In this document: in pieces, positions 8,619 through 17,737 of the stretch
Position numbering within the stretch: position 1 is the stretch's first letter
How the letters are laid out: every line of letters begins with the position of its first letter
Origin: Planktothrix tepida PCC 9214
GTDB lineage: Bacteria; Cyanobacteriota; Cyanobacteriia; Cyanobacteriales; Microcoleaceae
DNA length: 64,000 nt
Reading direction: 5' to 3'
Assembly: GCF_900009145.1 (NCBI RefSeq)
Contig: NZ_LN889813.1
Span: 461,612 to 525,611, forward strand
The notes under the pieces: model-generated
Databases searched by the model: none
Seen by the model: the letters and a program-made list of their open reading frames with translations, nothing else
What the model was told of the DNA's origin: nothing
Program-made: the position numbers and the translations under genes

Positions 8619-10208
8619 CTAAACAATTTGGGATAGTTCTTTTGCTTTTTGAAGCAACAATTCAGATCTTAACGTTAGAAAGCTCTCATAGTCATCATCC
8701 TCGAACACATTGGCAGGACAGAAATGCGTTGCTATTATTTCATCAAAAGTTTTAGTGTCAGTAGGCATTAGAAGACGGTATTTGCTAGGTGGTAAATTTT
8801 TTATTTTATTATTGTCCGTTCGGCTAAGTAATGAAAAGTTTGCCAAACAATTTATTTGGTTATCTTTATACTTGTTCAGTCCTTCCAAGTAATCTTTTGG
8901 AAAAATATGATGAAATTCATTTCGATTACCTAGGGATAAAACCTTTTGTAAAGATACATTTGTCCCTTGAATCAAGTTTAATGGTTTTCCTTGTGCTAAA
9001 AGAAGAATAAATGTACCTGTTGCAACTGAAGACATTCGGAAGGAGCTATTGAGAAAGAAGCTAGTATCTAAGGATACGTCAAAGTCTCCAAGTGTATGAG
9101 GTTTGCCTGCCTTAAAGTTTTGGACTTCTGCCAAATCTATATCTGTACTCTTAGCTCCTCCCCTTGCATATCTTTGAGAAAAGCACGCACGCCAAAACCA
9201 TTTCTTGATAACTTCGTTTTTCTCTTGAGAGACCGGAGGGGGTTGCTTCTGTGACGAAGCAAAAAATGAAGTTAAAACAGCTAATATGTTTTCCATTGGT
9301 AAAAGCTTAAGAGAGAAAACATTTAGCTCAGTTTTCAAAAAGTCAATAGACAGGGATATGCCTCTGCGGATTTCTTCAAATTTGTCTCGTACTGCACTAC
9401 CAGGAAGTTCCATAAAACCTTCTGGATTAACACTATTCATTACTACCGCAGAGCAGCATTTGAGAAGTAAATCAGAGCCTACCTCTTTGAAGCCGAATGG
9501 TTCCAATTCTTCAGCAACTTCTCTAAACTTCTCTTGTAAATCAAAATCTTCACTCCAGTTCCAAACAGATAAAAGCTGCAAAGTATCTAATTCAACCCCT
9601 TGCCTATTAATCCTCTCAAAAACGGTGGCAACGTATTTCGGTTCTTCACTTTCAAATCGTTCTACAGGAATTCTAGCTTTGGTAAATCTGTCTACTAGCT
9701 CGTCTATCTGTTGTGCTAGATTCTCATCTAAATTTCTAGTAGCTTTTCTATAGTTAGGAGAGTCGAAAACATACTTGAGCGGAAAAAATTTTGTTGCATC
9801 ATAATTTGTAGAATCTTTCAAATATTGAAAGGGAACGGATTCTTCACTATTTAGTTCAAAGAACAGATTAGTCCAATCAGTATTTTCGCTATCTCCAGCA
9901 GTAAGATAATTTTGAAATATACCAAAAATAGACGTTATTCTCTGCTGCCCATCAAGCACATAATCTATTGGATATTCCAAATCATTCTCAGGAAGTTTAT
10001 AAGGCCCTAGATTCCTTTCAGTTCGTAAACAATTTCTAGTTCTCCAAATCAATACAGAACCAAAAGGAAACCCTTTATAAATACTGTCTATAAAGAGGGA
10101 AACCCGCTCCGACTTCCAAACAAAACCCCGTTGAAAAGACGGAATTCTAATCCTTCCCCTCTGTACATCATTGATTAAATCTTTAATAAAGTAGTAAGTT
10201 TCAGCCAT
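8619..10208 (-). CDS. DUF262-DUF1524 protein (GmrSD-like)
   Basis: 529-residue protein. The N-terminal DUF262 (ParB/sulfiredoxin-like NTPase) shows RIRIPSFQRGFVWKSERV at about 16-33, IDSIYKGFPFGSVLIWRT, and the active motif VLDGQQRITSI. The C-terminal DUF1524/HNH-like nuclease region shows EFHHIFPKDYL followed by LANFSLLSRTDNNKIKNLP. This is the arrangement of single-chain GmrSD type IV restriction enzymes that attack modified phage DNA; some relatives serve BREX or phosphorothioation systems. No methyltransferase is adjacent, consistent with a type IV enzyme. The protein is shorter than many GmrSD fusions. It begins a run of toxin-antitoxin genes. Confidence 0.85.
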   Translation of the reverse strand: MAETYYFIKDLINDVQRGRIRIPSFQRGFVWKSERVSLFIDSIYKGFPFGSVLIWRTRNCLRTERNLGPYKLPENDLEYPIDYVLDGQQRITSIFGIFQNYLTAGDSENTDWTNLFFELNSEESVPFQYLKDSTNYDATKFFPLKYVFDSPNYRKATRNLDENLAQQIDELVDRFTKARIPVERFESEEPKYVATVFERINRQGVELDTLQLLSVWNWSEDFDLQEKFREVAEELEPFGFKEVGSDLLLKCCSAVVMNSVNPEGFMELPGSAVRDKFEEIRRGISLSIDFLKTELNVFSLKLLPMENILAVLTSFFASSQKQPPPVSQEKNEVIKKWFWRACFSQRYARGGAKSTDIDLAEVQNFKAGKPHTLGDFDVSLDTSFFLNSSFRMSSVATGTFILLLAQGKPLNLIQGTNVSLQKVLSLGNRNEFHHIFPKDYLEGLNKYKDNQINCLANFSLLSRTDNNKIKNLPPSKYRLLMPTDTKTFDEIIATHFCPANVFEDDDYESFLTLRSELLLQKAKELSQIV

Positions 10209-10495
10209 AGAGAGTTAATTTGAAGCTATGTGTATAATTACAGCATAGTGATATCCCAATGGTCAACCTTGCCCAACTTTCCCAACTCACCACAACCAAC
10301 ATTCACCACACCCTCCAACTCTTCTACAGCGACGGTAGCAAATTGGATAACCGCGATAATCCCGCCACCGATATCTACCTACAATGTGTCCCAAAAAACA
10401 CCACTGTCCCAAATCCACAGAAGGCACACCCCGGAATATTTTAGAAGCTTGAAGCCATAATTAAGCTAGAATATAAGTAACCTCAAAAAAAAGCC

Positions 10496-10705
10496 ATGAC
10501 TGAAATTACCTTAGACGAAACTAAACTCAAAGAATTGCTCAAAACAGCTATTTTTGAGTTAGTGCAAGAAGAAAAAGAAGTATTTTCTGAACTTGTTGCT
10601 GAAGTCCTCCAAGATATCGGAATGGAAAATGCGATTAAAGAAGGCGAAAATACTGAAGTCGTCAGCCGCGAGGAAATTTTCAAAATTCTGCAAAGAAAAC
10701 CATGA
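10496..10705 (+). CDS. Antitoxin of RelE-type pair
   Basis: 69-residue acidic, helical protein (MTEITLDETKLKELLKTAIF...). It contains a leucine- and glutamate-rich dimerisation region and ends SREEIFKILQRKP. Its stop overlaps the start of the RelE-like gene in the ATGA form, the normal layout of a type II module. No DNA-binding ribbon-helix-helix is obvious. The role is inferred mainly from its partner. Confidence 0.7.
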   Translation: MTEITLDETKLKELLKTAIFELVQEEKEVFSELVAEVLQDIGMENAIKEGENTEVVSREEIFKILQRKP

Positions 10706-11007
10706 ATATTGAATTTAGAAAGAGTTTTGAAAAAGATTTAATCGAGATCCTTGATCCCAACTTATTGCCTAGAATTCAGGAAGTGATCGAACGGGTTGAG
10801 CAAGCAGAAAAATTGAGTGAAGTTAGCAATCTAAAAAAACTAAAAGGTGAGGCAGGCTACTATCGCATTCGAGTTGGGGATTACCGAATCGGTATCAAAT
10901 TTAACGATAGTGTTGTGTCTTTCATCAGGGTATTGCAGAAGTCACTGTCTTTCGTCATAATCACAACATTTTCGGATCGTGCTGCTTCAAAAATTTCCAG
11001 ATCTTGA
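10702..11007 (+). pseudogene. RelE/ParE toxin with replaced C-terminus
   Basis: The first 78 or so residues are a normal RelE-fold toxin: FRKSFEKDLIEI, LKKLKGEAGYYRIRVGDYRIGI and VSFIRVL. In intact relatives FIRVL is followed by a short tail such as HR.EIYR.FP. Here the frame instead reads antisense through the convergent DUF5615 gene (QKSLSFVIITTFSDRAASK) to a stop at 11007. The switch falls at about 10936-10941. Because the lost tail often carries active-site residues, the toxin is probably weakened or dead. The reading frame itself is intact, so a chimeric protein could still be made. Confidence 0.7.
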
Positions 11008-11114
11008 GCATCCCGAAGTTCTAAATCTCGCAATGCACTCGCTTCTAACCCAAAGGTTTCTGTTAGCCAATTTGCCAGTGTGGGCGGCAGTTGAGCATCG
11101 ATCCAAATCTTCAT
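10881..11114 (-). pseudogene. DUF5615 PIN-like toxin, truncated
   Basis: 77 codons beginning MKIWIDAQLPPTLANWLTET and continuing through LRDLELRDAQDLEIF and VVIMTKDSDF, the usual DUF5615 (PIN-like, Mut7-C related) N-terminal two-thirds. Family members are about 110-120 residues and continue with a conserved strand and helix after TKDSDF. Here the homology stops and an unrelated tail antisense to the RelE gene follows. About 40 residues are therefore lost at the same junction that truncated RelE. Its start overlaps the DUF433 stop by four bases. Confidence 0.7.
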
Positions 11115-11344
11115 GCTGTTAGTCTAGGAAAATCAGTGCGTCGTGCGGCAAACAGCAAACAAGCTTGAATATCTGCTAATTCCAAATCCGGGAAGTCTTC
11201 TAAAATTTCAGTAATGCTAACATTTTCCGCCAACATTTCTAAAATATCAGTGACTCGAATTCGCATCCCTCGAATACAAGGACGACCACCACATTGACCT
11301 GGAGTTTGAGTAATACGGTTTAGCAAGCCAGTCGTTAAATTCAT
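11111..11344 (-). CDS. DUF433 antitoxin
   Basis: 77-residue DUF433 protein: ITQTPGQCGGRPCIRGMRI, then RVTDILEMLAENVSITEIL and a FPDLELADIQACLLFAA helix. These small winged-helix proteins are the usual partners of DUF5615 toxins and act as antitoxin and likely repressor. It is coupled to the downstream truncated DUF5615 gene by a four-base overlap. It appears complete, so the antitoxin has outlived its toxin. Confidence 0.82.
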   Translation of the reverse strand: MNLTTGLLNRITQTPGQCGGRPCIRGMRIRVTDILEMLAENVSITEILEDFPDLELADIQACLLFAARRTDFPRLTA

Positions 11345-11445
11345 AACAAGTTTTTATGCTTAATTGTTTATTTCATTCTCTAATTAATTATGGCATAGCA
11401 TCACCCCGACCTACTTATATTAGAGACGTGAAGTTATAACAATCT

Positions 11446-11853
11446 TTAATTATTTTCAGGTCGAAAGCGCAAACAATTGAGCGATCGCACCCTCTGAATT
11501 GTTTCAAAATCGCGATCGTTATGAACTAGAGTGAGTTGATGTTTGATCGCTAATTGGGCAATGCAGCAGTCGATACTACTTCTAACCGTTAACCCCTGTC
11601 GTTGTAAATCGTAATAAATTCGGGCAGCAGCAACCCAAGTATCGGCAGTAGCCTCGATATAGTCTTGATCTTGAAGATAAGTTTCTAATAGCGTCCACTC
11701 GCGATCGTCTCGGCAACCTTGCAAAAGTTCCATCTGAGTAAATCGACTCAAAAAAATACTTTTATTGTTAATTATTGCTTCGAGGGATTGACGTACTGCA
11801 CCTGTGCGATCACGGAAAACACTTATCCAAACAGAAGTATCAATCAGAAACAT
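11446..11853 (-). CDS. VapC-type PIN-domain ribonuclease toxin
   Basis: 135-residue PIN domain. The acidic residues expected for metal binding are in place: Asp5 (MFLIDTSVW), Glu42 (QMELLQG), Asp95 (RSSIDCCIA) and Asp113/115 (HNDRDF). VapC toxins cleave tRNA or rRNA. The gene overlaps the upstream antitoxin by 14 bases, so the two are translationally coupled. Length and residues are normal, so this is probably the intact, working module of this island. Confidence 0.87.
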   Translation of the reverse strand: MFLIDTSVWISVFRDRTGAVRQSLEAIINNKSIFLSRFTQMELLQGCRDDREWTLLETYLQDQDYIEATADTWVAAARIYYDLQRQGLTVRSSIDCCIAQLAIKHQLTLVHNDRDFETIQRVRSLNCLRFRPENN

Positions 11854-12052
11854 TTCGGTTTGACCGCAAAGCTTTGTAGTCGTAGTCTGTTGAAAATTGA
11901 ATTTGTCCGCTCAAATCTAGCAAATTCCGCTTTTTGCGGTTACGGATTAATTCTTGTAAAGCCAATTCAATCAGTTCTTTTTCTGTTTTTAACTGGGTTA
12001 ACTGCAAGGCTTCCTTAACCAGTTCTTCGTTAATTTCAACATTAGTTATCAT
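11840..12052 (-). CDS. VapB-type antitoxin
   Basis: 70-residue antitoxin with an N-terminal ribbon-helix-helix-like segment (TNVEINEELVKEALQLTQ) typical of VapB proteins that bind their own promoter. A basic RNRKKRNLLDLSG stretch and a C-terminal acidic, aromatic tail (QFSTDYDYKAL) follow; the tail would wrap the toxin. Its 3' end overlaps the PIN gene by 14 bases. Autoregulation by the VapBC complex is expected from the family. Confidence 0.85.
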   Translation of the reverse strand: MITNVEINEELVKEALQLTQLKTEKELIELALQELIRNRKKRNLLDLSGQIQFSTDYDYKALRSNRNVSD

Positions 12053-12226
12053 GGTTAATAGCTAATTAAGTTCTTTAATAATTATGCCCTATATCTTCAT
12101 CAACTAGAATGGTAATGCTTGCCATCGTCCTAATTCATCCTTTTTTCTTCAGATTGTCCAAAATGTCTTAAAATAACTTAATAGAGTCAACATCAAGTTC
12201 AATCTCATTGAGGAGGACGAAATACA

Positions 12227-12664
12227 ATGCCTTTAGCAGTTGGGACAGATGCCCCTAACTTTACCGTCAAAGACACGAATGGGAATACCGTTTCTTTGTC
12301 TGACTTTGCAGGCAAAACCGTTGTCATGTATTTCTATCCTAAAGATGATACCCCCGGTTGCACCAAACAAGCGTGCAGTTTCCGCGATAACTATACAGCC
12401 TATCAAGGAAAAAATATCGCTGTCTTAGGGGTCAGCATTGATGATGAAACCTCCCACCAACAATTTACTGAGAAATATAGTTTACCCTTCCCTTTATTAG
12501 CCGATACGGACAAAGCAATTACCACAGCCTATGACGTAGATGGTGGTGGTTATGCGAAACGGGTAACTTATGTCATTGATGGCAGTGGTAAAATTATCCA
12601 CGTTGATGCAGCCGTCAATACTGCAAACCACGCTCAAGATATTTTAGCAGTTCTGGGCGCTTAA
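12227..12664 (+). CDS. bcp: Peroxiredoxin Q / bacterioferritin comigratory protein
   Basis: Thiol peroxidase of 145 residues that reduces H2O2 and organic hydroperoxides using thioredoxin. The motif YPKDDTPGCTKQACSFRD carries the peroxidatic Cys45 and a resolving Cys50 five residues later, the PrxQ/BCP type. The thioredoxin fold is complete, with the usual VLGVSIDDETSHQQF and TYVIDGSGKI blocks. A strong GGAGGACG lies before ATG 12227. It is monocistronic, closed by the hairpin at 12697-12728. Confidence 0.95.
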   Translation: MPLAVGTDAPNFTVKDTNGNTVSLSDFAGKTVVMYFYPKDDTPGCTKQACSFRDNYTAYQGKNIAVLGVSIDDETSHQQFTEKYSLPFPLLADTDKAITTAYDVDGGGYAKRVTYVIDGSGKIIHVDAAVNTANHAQDILAVLGA

Positions 12665-12696
12665 TTGTCATCAAAATTATCCGTATTTTTGAGCGT

Positions 12697-12728
12697 GCCG
12701 CCCGTAGAATTTTCTGGGGCGGTTTTTT
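12697..12728 (+). terminator. Rho-independent terminator after bcp
   Basis: GCCGCCC and GGGGCGG form a GC-rich stem around a 12-base loop and are followed directly by TTTTTT, 33 bases after the bcp stop. This is a textbook intrinsic terminator. Confidence 0.8.
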
Positions 12729-12775
12729 ACTGATTTTAACCCTTTATTCATTTCTATTAACAGCGAGTTGTAAAC

Positions 12776-15415
12776 ATGGTAACGTATCTCGGCCCAAAAG
12801 ACATTCTGATTGATCAACCTGTTGTTTTAGTGGGAACCTATAACCCTCAACAATGCCAAACAATTTCTGTTATGGCAGAAGATAAATATCCTCTGACCGT
12901 CGATTTTAATCCTCAAGCGGGGATTTGGTCAGTGAGTCTGGAAAATGGATTTAATACGGCTGGAAAACGCTGGTTGAGATTGCAAGGAAAAGCTGATCAA
13001 AATAATATTATTGGAGATCAAGTCATTGATTTTACAGTCAATCAAGAAGGGATTAATACCCGATTTAATTATACCATTATTCCTCAACAAGATACTTTAT
13101 TAAAAGTTAAACCCATTGATTCTTCTCAATTAAATGAACAACAAAAACAATCCCTAAAATTAGGGGAGAGTTTAGTTGTAGATACAATAGAATTGGTCAA
13201 TGATCATTTAAAACTCGAACTGAATAGCCCCTTACCTAACTTAGGGAAATTTGTTTATGTTTATCAACGCCATGTTGTGGTTACTAAAGGAGCAAAGTTA
13301 TTATGGTTTAATCAAAGTCAACTCCCAGATCATATTCCGGGAAGTCAACTATTGTGGGTAACACAAACAACCTCTCTCAAATTGAAACCCGATGATTTGT
13401 CTCAGTTAGCATCGAATCAATATATTGAAATACCTCAAGGTAGCACCTATACGGTGTTGGGATATGCCTGTATCGCCGATCATTTTCGGGTGACTCTCAA
13501 TCAAGAATTTCCAGGTTTTGGTAAATCAGGATATGTCTATCGCTATCATGCTCAACTGTTAGAAAAAGGTCAAGAAATCCCTTTTGATAATAATGCGATA
13601 ACCTGCACAATTGTTAATACAACCCCGTTAAAAAAACGTCCCGTAGATTCTGCTTACCTAAATGCCTCCGATAAAATTACCCTCCCGGCGGGAATGGTTT
13701 ATGGGGTACAAAGCTATACCTTAGAAGACGGTCATATTAAAGTCGCTTTCACCGAGAATTTTCCTAATTTTGGGAATACGGGTTATTTGTATCCCGATTT
13801 TATCTTCCTGAGTCGTGGAAGTGTTTCTTTAACCTCCAATAAAACCTTAACTTATCAGGGGCTAACGGAAGTTTTAGTCAATACTCCTGTGGTTTTAAAA
13901 GGAACTTTTGATCCCAAAACCACTGCTAAAATTACTTTATTTGCTGAAGATCGCTATGGCTTTGATGTAAGTTTAGATTGGCAGGAAAGTACCTGGAATT
14001 GTCAATTTAACAAAGGATTTAGTGATGCGGGATATCGGTGGTTACGGTTAAAAGCACTGGACTCTCAAGACAATGTTACCGCCAGTCAAGTGATTAATAT
14101 TACGGTTAGTGAAAATGCCATGACCGTCGGAGAAGCTCTAACCTTAGAAATCCTTGAAGATACGTTATTTAAAATTGTTCCCTTTGATTCAGCGTCCTTA
14201 AATCAACAACAAAAAGTAGCGGTAAAAGCGGGTCAAACCTTTAAAGTTTTGAAATATGGTTTAGTGGATGGTCATCTTAAAGTTGTTTTAGAAAATACCA
14301 TTCCGCCAATTGGTAACTTTGGTTATTTGTATACCGATTATGTCAGATTAAAAAAAGGATCAGAAGTATTTCGTTTTGATATTGAGGACGTTCCTGATAC
14401 CGATGTTAATGCTCAAATGTTGGTATTACAAACAACTAAAATCAAAGCAAAACCCGTTGATTCTTCTTATTTAGATCCTCAACAATTTGAAGAATTATTA
14501 TTAGGACAAACCTTTACCATTAAAGGGTATGCCTGCATAAAAGGACATTTTCGCGTTACTTTAGCCCAATCGATTCCCGGTTTTGGTACAGTGGGTTATG
14601 TGTATTGGCAGCACGTTAAATTGATTCGAGATGGTCAAGAAATCGGTTATGATCCTGATGCAATTACCCTGACAGTTTTAGAAAAAACAATCTTGAAAAA
14701 ACAGGCGATTGATTCTAGCAAATTGCAAGACTCTGAGCGTACAACTTTACCCTTGGGACGGGTTTATGGGGTGAAAAGTTATGCTTTGGAAAATAACCAT
14801 ATTAAGGTTTCTCTCTTGGAAGAATTGCCGAATTTTGGAAATACGGGTTATATTTTTCCCCAGTATGTGAAATTCAAACGGGGAGGACGAGTCTTTAACC
14901 CTTTACCCCCTCAATTAGAGTTAAATGTTCCTTATTTTTCTCAACGAGATAATCCCCGTTTTTATTGGTCTACTTGTAACGTTACTTCTATTGCTATGGT
15001 GATGTATTATTACGGTGTGCGACCGAAATGGGGCGGACAATTAGAAGATGAATTATTGCAATGGTGTTTTAATTATGGGGGGACAGGTTCTCAAACCGAT
15101 CATAATGTATTATCAGCTTTAATTCGCGCCTATGGATTTAAAACCAGTTTTAGCACCACTCGATATTGGTCTGATTTGAAAAATGAATTAATTAATCGTC
15201 GTCCGGTTGTAATTGGCGTAGATACGACTCCATCGGGTCATATTATCACCGTCATTGGCTATAATAATCAGGGATATATTGTTAATGATCCTTGGGGAGA
15301 TGCCTACACTGGATATTCTAATACTGAGGGTCGAAGAATTATTTATTCCTCTGGTTATATGAATCAAGTTGCAGGGCCAGATGGTTCAATTTGGGCGCAT
15401 TTTATTGAGCCTTAA
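12776..15415 (+). CDS. Modular C39-like peptidase-domain protein with duplicated SH3-like region
   Basis: 879-residue protein. The C-terminal 170 residues form a papain-like C39-type domain: NVPYFSQRDNPRFYWSTCNV with the Cys near 733, TPSGHIITVIGYNN with the His near 821, and VNDPWGD with the Asp near 838. Before it lie two copies of a roughly 350-residue unit (about 2-350 and 355-705). Each starts with an Ig-like domain (VVLVGTYNPQ / VVLKGTFDPK, and RWLRLQGKA / RWLRLKALD) and continues with three SH3-like modules marked by KP.DSS.L and FGN.GY.Y. There is no signal peptide or membrane segment. Likely a peptidoglycan or peptide hydrolase, or a cell-envelope adhesin; the substrate is unknown. 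Confidence 0.8.
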   Translation: MVTYLGPKDILIDQPVVLVGTYNPQQCQTISVMAEDKYPLTVDFNPQAGIWSVSLENGFNTAGKRWLRLQGKADQNNIIGDQVIDFTVNQEGINTRFNYTIIPQQDTLLKVKPIDSSQLNEQQKQSLKLGESLVVDTIELVNDHLKLELNSPLPNLGKFVYVYQRHVVVTKGAKLLWFNQSQLPDHIPGSQLLWVTQTTSLKLKPDDLSQLASNQYIEIPQGSTYTVLGYACIADHFRVTLNQEFPGFGKSGYVYRYHAQLLEKGQEIPFDNNAITCTIVNTTPLKKRPVDSAYLNASDKITLPAGMVYGVQSYTLEDGHIKVAFTENFPNFGNTGYLYPDFIFLSRGSVSLTSNKTLTYQGLTEVLVNTPVVLKGTFDPKTTAKITLFAEDRYGFDVSLDWQESTWNCQFNKGFSDAGYRWLRLKALDSQDNVTASQVINITVSENAMTVGEALTLEILEDTLFKIVPFDSASLNQQQKVAVKAGQTFKVLKYGLVDGHLKVVLENTIPPIGNFGYLYTDYVRLKKGSEVFRFDIEDVPDTDVNAQMLVLQTTKIKAKPVDSSYLDPQQFEELLLGQTFTIKGYACIKGHFRVTLAQSIPGFGTVGYVYWQHVKLIRDGQEIGYDPDAITLTVLEKTILKKQAIDSSKLQDSERTTLPLGRVYGVKSYALENNHIKVSLLEELPNFGNTGYIFPQYVKFKRGGRVFNPLPPQLELNVPYFSQRDNPRFYWSTCNVTSIAMVMYYYGVRPKWGGQLEDELLQWCFNYGGTGSQTDHNVLSALIRAYGFKTSFSTTRYWSDLKNELINRRPVVIGVDTTPSGHIITVIGYNNQGYIVNDPWGDAYTGYSNTEGRRIIYSSGYMNQVAGPDGSIWAHFIEP

Positions 15416-15432
15416 TTTAACGATGAAACAGT

Positions 15433-15460
15433 GGTGCGTTTGCTTAATAGCTTACGCACC
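15433..15460. terminator. GGTGCGT...ACGCACC hairpin between convergent genes
   Basis: A perfect 7-bp stem with a 14-base loop lies between the convergent C39-like and glucosidase genes. It belongs to a dispersed family also seen at 41044, 56828 and 60661, always just after a gene. It probably acts as a bidirectional transcription end. Confidence 0.5.
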
Positions 15461-15469
15461 CGAAAAAGA

Positions 15470-17737
15470 TTAAGCTTCTATAACAACTCGCAGATTTCCA
15501 CGTTTTTTAAGAACTCGACAGGCGGTGGCATTTTCATCTTTATCTCGTTCAAATTCTAAATCAATCACCGTTGAACCAATTTTTAAGTTACGAACGGAGA
15601 TATGATTAATGGATTCAGGTAACGAAGGGTCAATAATTCTTAAGTGATTACTCGACGCATCAGGAACTAAATTCATCATCATTTGTAACAGTTGAAAAAT
15701 GCTGCCACTCGCCCAAGCTTGGGGTGAACAAGCAACGGGATATTTAACCGGGGCACTACCTTCAATACGAGGAAAACCACAGAATAATTCCGGGGGTCGT
15801 TGTAAGGGTTGTTGCATCGTCATATCAAATAACCCTTGGGCGACTTCAAAAGCTTGATCAATAAATCCAATCGAGCGCAATCCTAATGCAATTAAACTAT
15901 TATCATGGGGCCAAACTGAACCCGTATGATATCCCATCGGATTATAAGCCGGAGAAAGACTGCTGAGGGTACGAATTCCCCACCCACTAAACATATCCGG
16001 TGCGAGTAATCTTTCTGCTACACTTTTGGCATTTTCTGGGGTTAAAATTCCTAATTGTAAACAGTGACCGGGGTTAGAACTAATACTATCAACGGGTTGT
16101 CCCTCTCCATCTAACGCTAAGGCACAAAAATCCAAATCTTTGACCCAAAAATCTCGATTAAACCGCATTTTCAGTTGTCGAGCTTCTTCTTGCCAACGGT
16201 CGGCTAAATCAATCCGTTTTCGCATTTTAGCGATTTCTGCCATTCGCACTTTAGCCGCATAAACATAGGCTTGAACTTCACATAAGGCAATGGGGGCAAC
16301 CGCCAGAGTTCCATCCCGTTTAACAATACAATCTCCTGAATCTTTCCACCCTTGATTAACTAACCCTCTGGAGGATTTACGGAAATAACAAAGGTAGCCA
16401 TTTTCTTGACATTTAGCATCAATCCAATCCATCGCCGCCCGTGCATTCGGCCATAATTTTTCTAGGGTTTCGGTGTCCTGTGTCCAGGCAAAATATTCGG
16501 CATATAACATTAACCAAAGGGGTGTTGCATCAACAGTTCCATAATAAGGAGTGTGAGGAACTTCTTGACATCTTGCCATTTCTCCCATCCGCAATTCATG
16601 GAGAATTTTTCCCGGTTCTTCATCTCGCCAATCGTCATAGGTTTGACCTTGATATTGAGCTAATATCGTTAAGGTAGACCGGGCAATTTCTGGGTCAAGA
16701 ATTAAGGTTTGAGAGGCGGTGATAATGGAATCTCGACCAAATAAACAGGAAAACCAAGGAACTCCGGCTGAGACGCCTTTTTCTTTTCCAAAGGTTTGAC
16801 GTAATAAATAAATATCTTGTTCTGCTTGCTGAATAACCCGATTAAATTCCCGATTATTCGAGCGAATTCGGGTAACGGATGTCCACCATTGTTGTTCTTC
16901 CATTAATTCTGCGGCTTTAGCTTGCACTAAGGTTAATGGAGCATGAACGGCAGAAGTCGGGCGATTATTGGTTAACATTTGTAACCTATAGCCAATAATT
17001 TGAGTTTCATGGGAGGCTAAATTTAAGTGCCAGATAGCCGTATTATCTTTAATGAAATTGGGTTGTAGATGCACAAATAAAATCCGAGATTCCATGAAAC
17101 TTCCATCAAGTCCTTGATACCCCAAATTAATTTCTTGATGTTTGTCTTCTCCTTTGAGCGTGGGGACTTCAAGGTCTTCATTATCAAAGGATTTGGGTTG
17201 TTCAATTTGACGTTTAAAAGGTCGTCCTTGTTGGTCTCGATGGAAACCTCGAATTTCAAATAAATCGACAAAATCCGAACCAAAGCTGAGACTGATTTCA
17301 AATTCAGCCGGAGAGGTGCTATAATTAGTTATCTTGATTTCTTCAAATAAGCCCCCATTTAAGACAATTTCTCGTTCTACTCCAATGGTTTCGGCGGGAA
17401 GTTGCTCGTTAATTTTAGGATTAGCACATAATACCGATAAGGCAAATCCTTTTTGAGCATCGCTACTCAGAAGAATAGGAGCTTGTCCGCTAATTTGTAA
17501 CTCTAATCGAGACAAAAAACGGGTATCATGACAAAATAATCCTAAACTCGCTTGACGGTCATCGGCTAAAAACCGCGTAATATTTCCCAAGGTGTCCGTA
17601 ATTAAAAATAAATCGTCATCTTTGAGGGTTAAGGTGGGTTGAGGTCGCTCATTAACGACACAAGGCCATTCCGATATGGGTAATTCCTCAGCAGGGATAA
17701 ATACTCTGCCGTCAAATTCGATTTTTTCTGAGATCAT
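15470..17737 (-). CDS. Amylo-alpha-1,6-glucosidase (glycogen debranching type)
   Basis: 755-residue enzyme with an N-terminal glycogen-debranching beta-domain (LFLITDTLGNITRFLADDRQ, LGLFCHDTRFLSRLEL) and a C-terminal six-hairpin glycosidase domain from about residue 300. Diagnostic blocks are AGVPWFSCLFGRDSIITA, PGKILHELRMGEMA, WKDSGDCIVKRDGTLA and GYHTGSVWPHDNSLIALGL, with acidic residues suited to acid/base catalysis. It probably removes alpha-1,6 branches from glycogen or trims a related glucan or glucoside. Two GT4 glycosyltransferase genes follow on the same strand side (18071 and 19635), suggesting a shared carbohydrate role. The start is ATG 17737 (MISEKIEFDG). Confidence 0.88.
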   Translation of the reverse strand: MISEKIEFDGRVFIPAEELPISEWPCVVNERPQPTLTLKDDDLFLITDTLGNITRFLADDRQASLGLFCHDTRFLSRLELQISGQAPILLSSDAQKGFALSVLCANPKINEQLPAETIGVEREIVLNGGLFEEIKITNYSTSPAEFEISLSFGSDFVDLFEIRGFHRDQQGRPFKRQIEQPKSFDNEDLEVPTLKGEDKHQEINLGYQGLDGSFMESRILFVHLQPNFIKDNTAIWHLNLASHETQIIGYRLQMLTNNRPTSAVHAPLTLVQAKAAELMEEQQWWTSVTRIRSNNREFNRVIQQAEQDIYLLRQTFGKEKGVSAGVPWFSCLFGRDSIITASQTLILDPEIARSTLTILAQYQGQTYDDWRDEEPGKILHELRMGEMARCQEVPHTPYYGTVDATPLWLMLYAEYFAWTQDTETLEKLWPNARAAMDWIDAKCQENGYLCYFRKSSRGLVNQGWKDSGDCIVKRDGTLAVAPIALCEVQAYVYAAKVRMAEIAKMRKRIDLADRWQEEARQLKMRFNRDFWVKDLDFCALALDGEGQPVDSISSNPGHCLQLGILTPENAKSVAERLLAPDMFSGWGIRTLSSLSPAYNPMGYHTGSVWPHDNSLIALGLRSIGFIDQAFEVAQGLFDMTMQQPLQRPPELFCGFPRIEGSAPVKYPVACSPQAWASGSIFQLLQMMMNLVPDASSNHLRIIDPSLPESINHISVRNLKIGSTVIDLEFERDKDENATACRVLKKRGNLRVVIEA

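Noticed and set aside
10259-10444. 61-codon open frame beginning MVNLAQLSQLTTTN between the DUF262 gene and the antitoxin
   Set aside because: No ribosome site and no recognisable family. It may be a fragment of a lost gene, but I cannot support a call.
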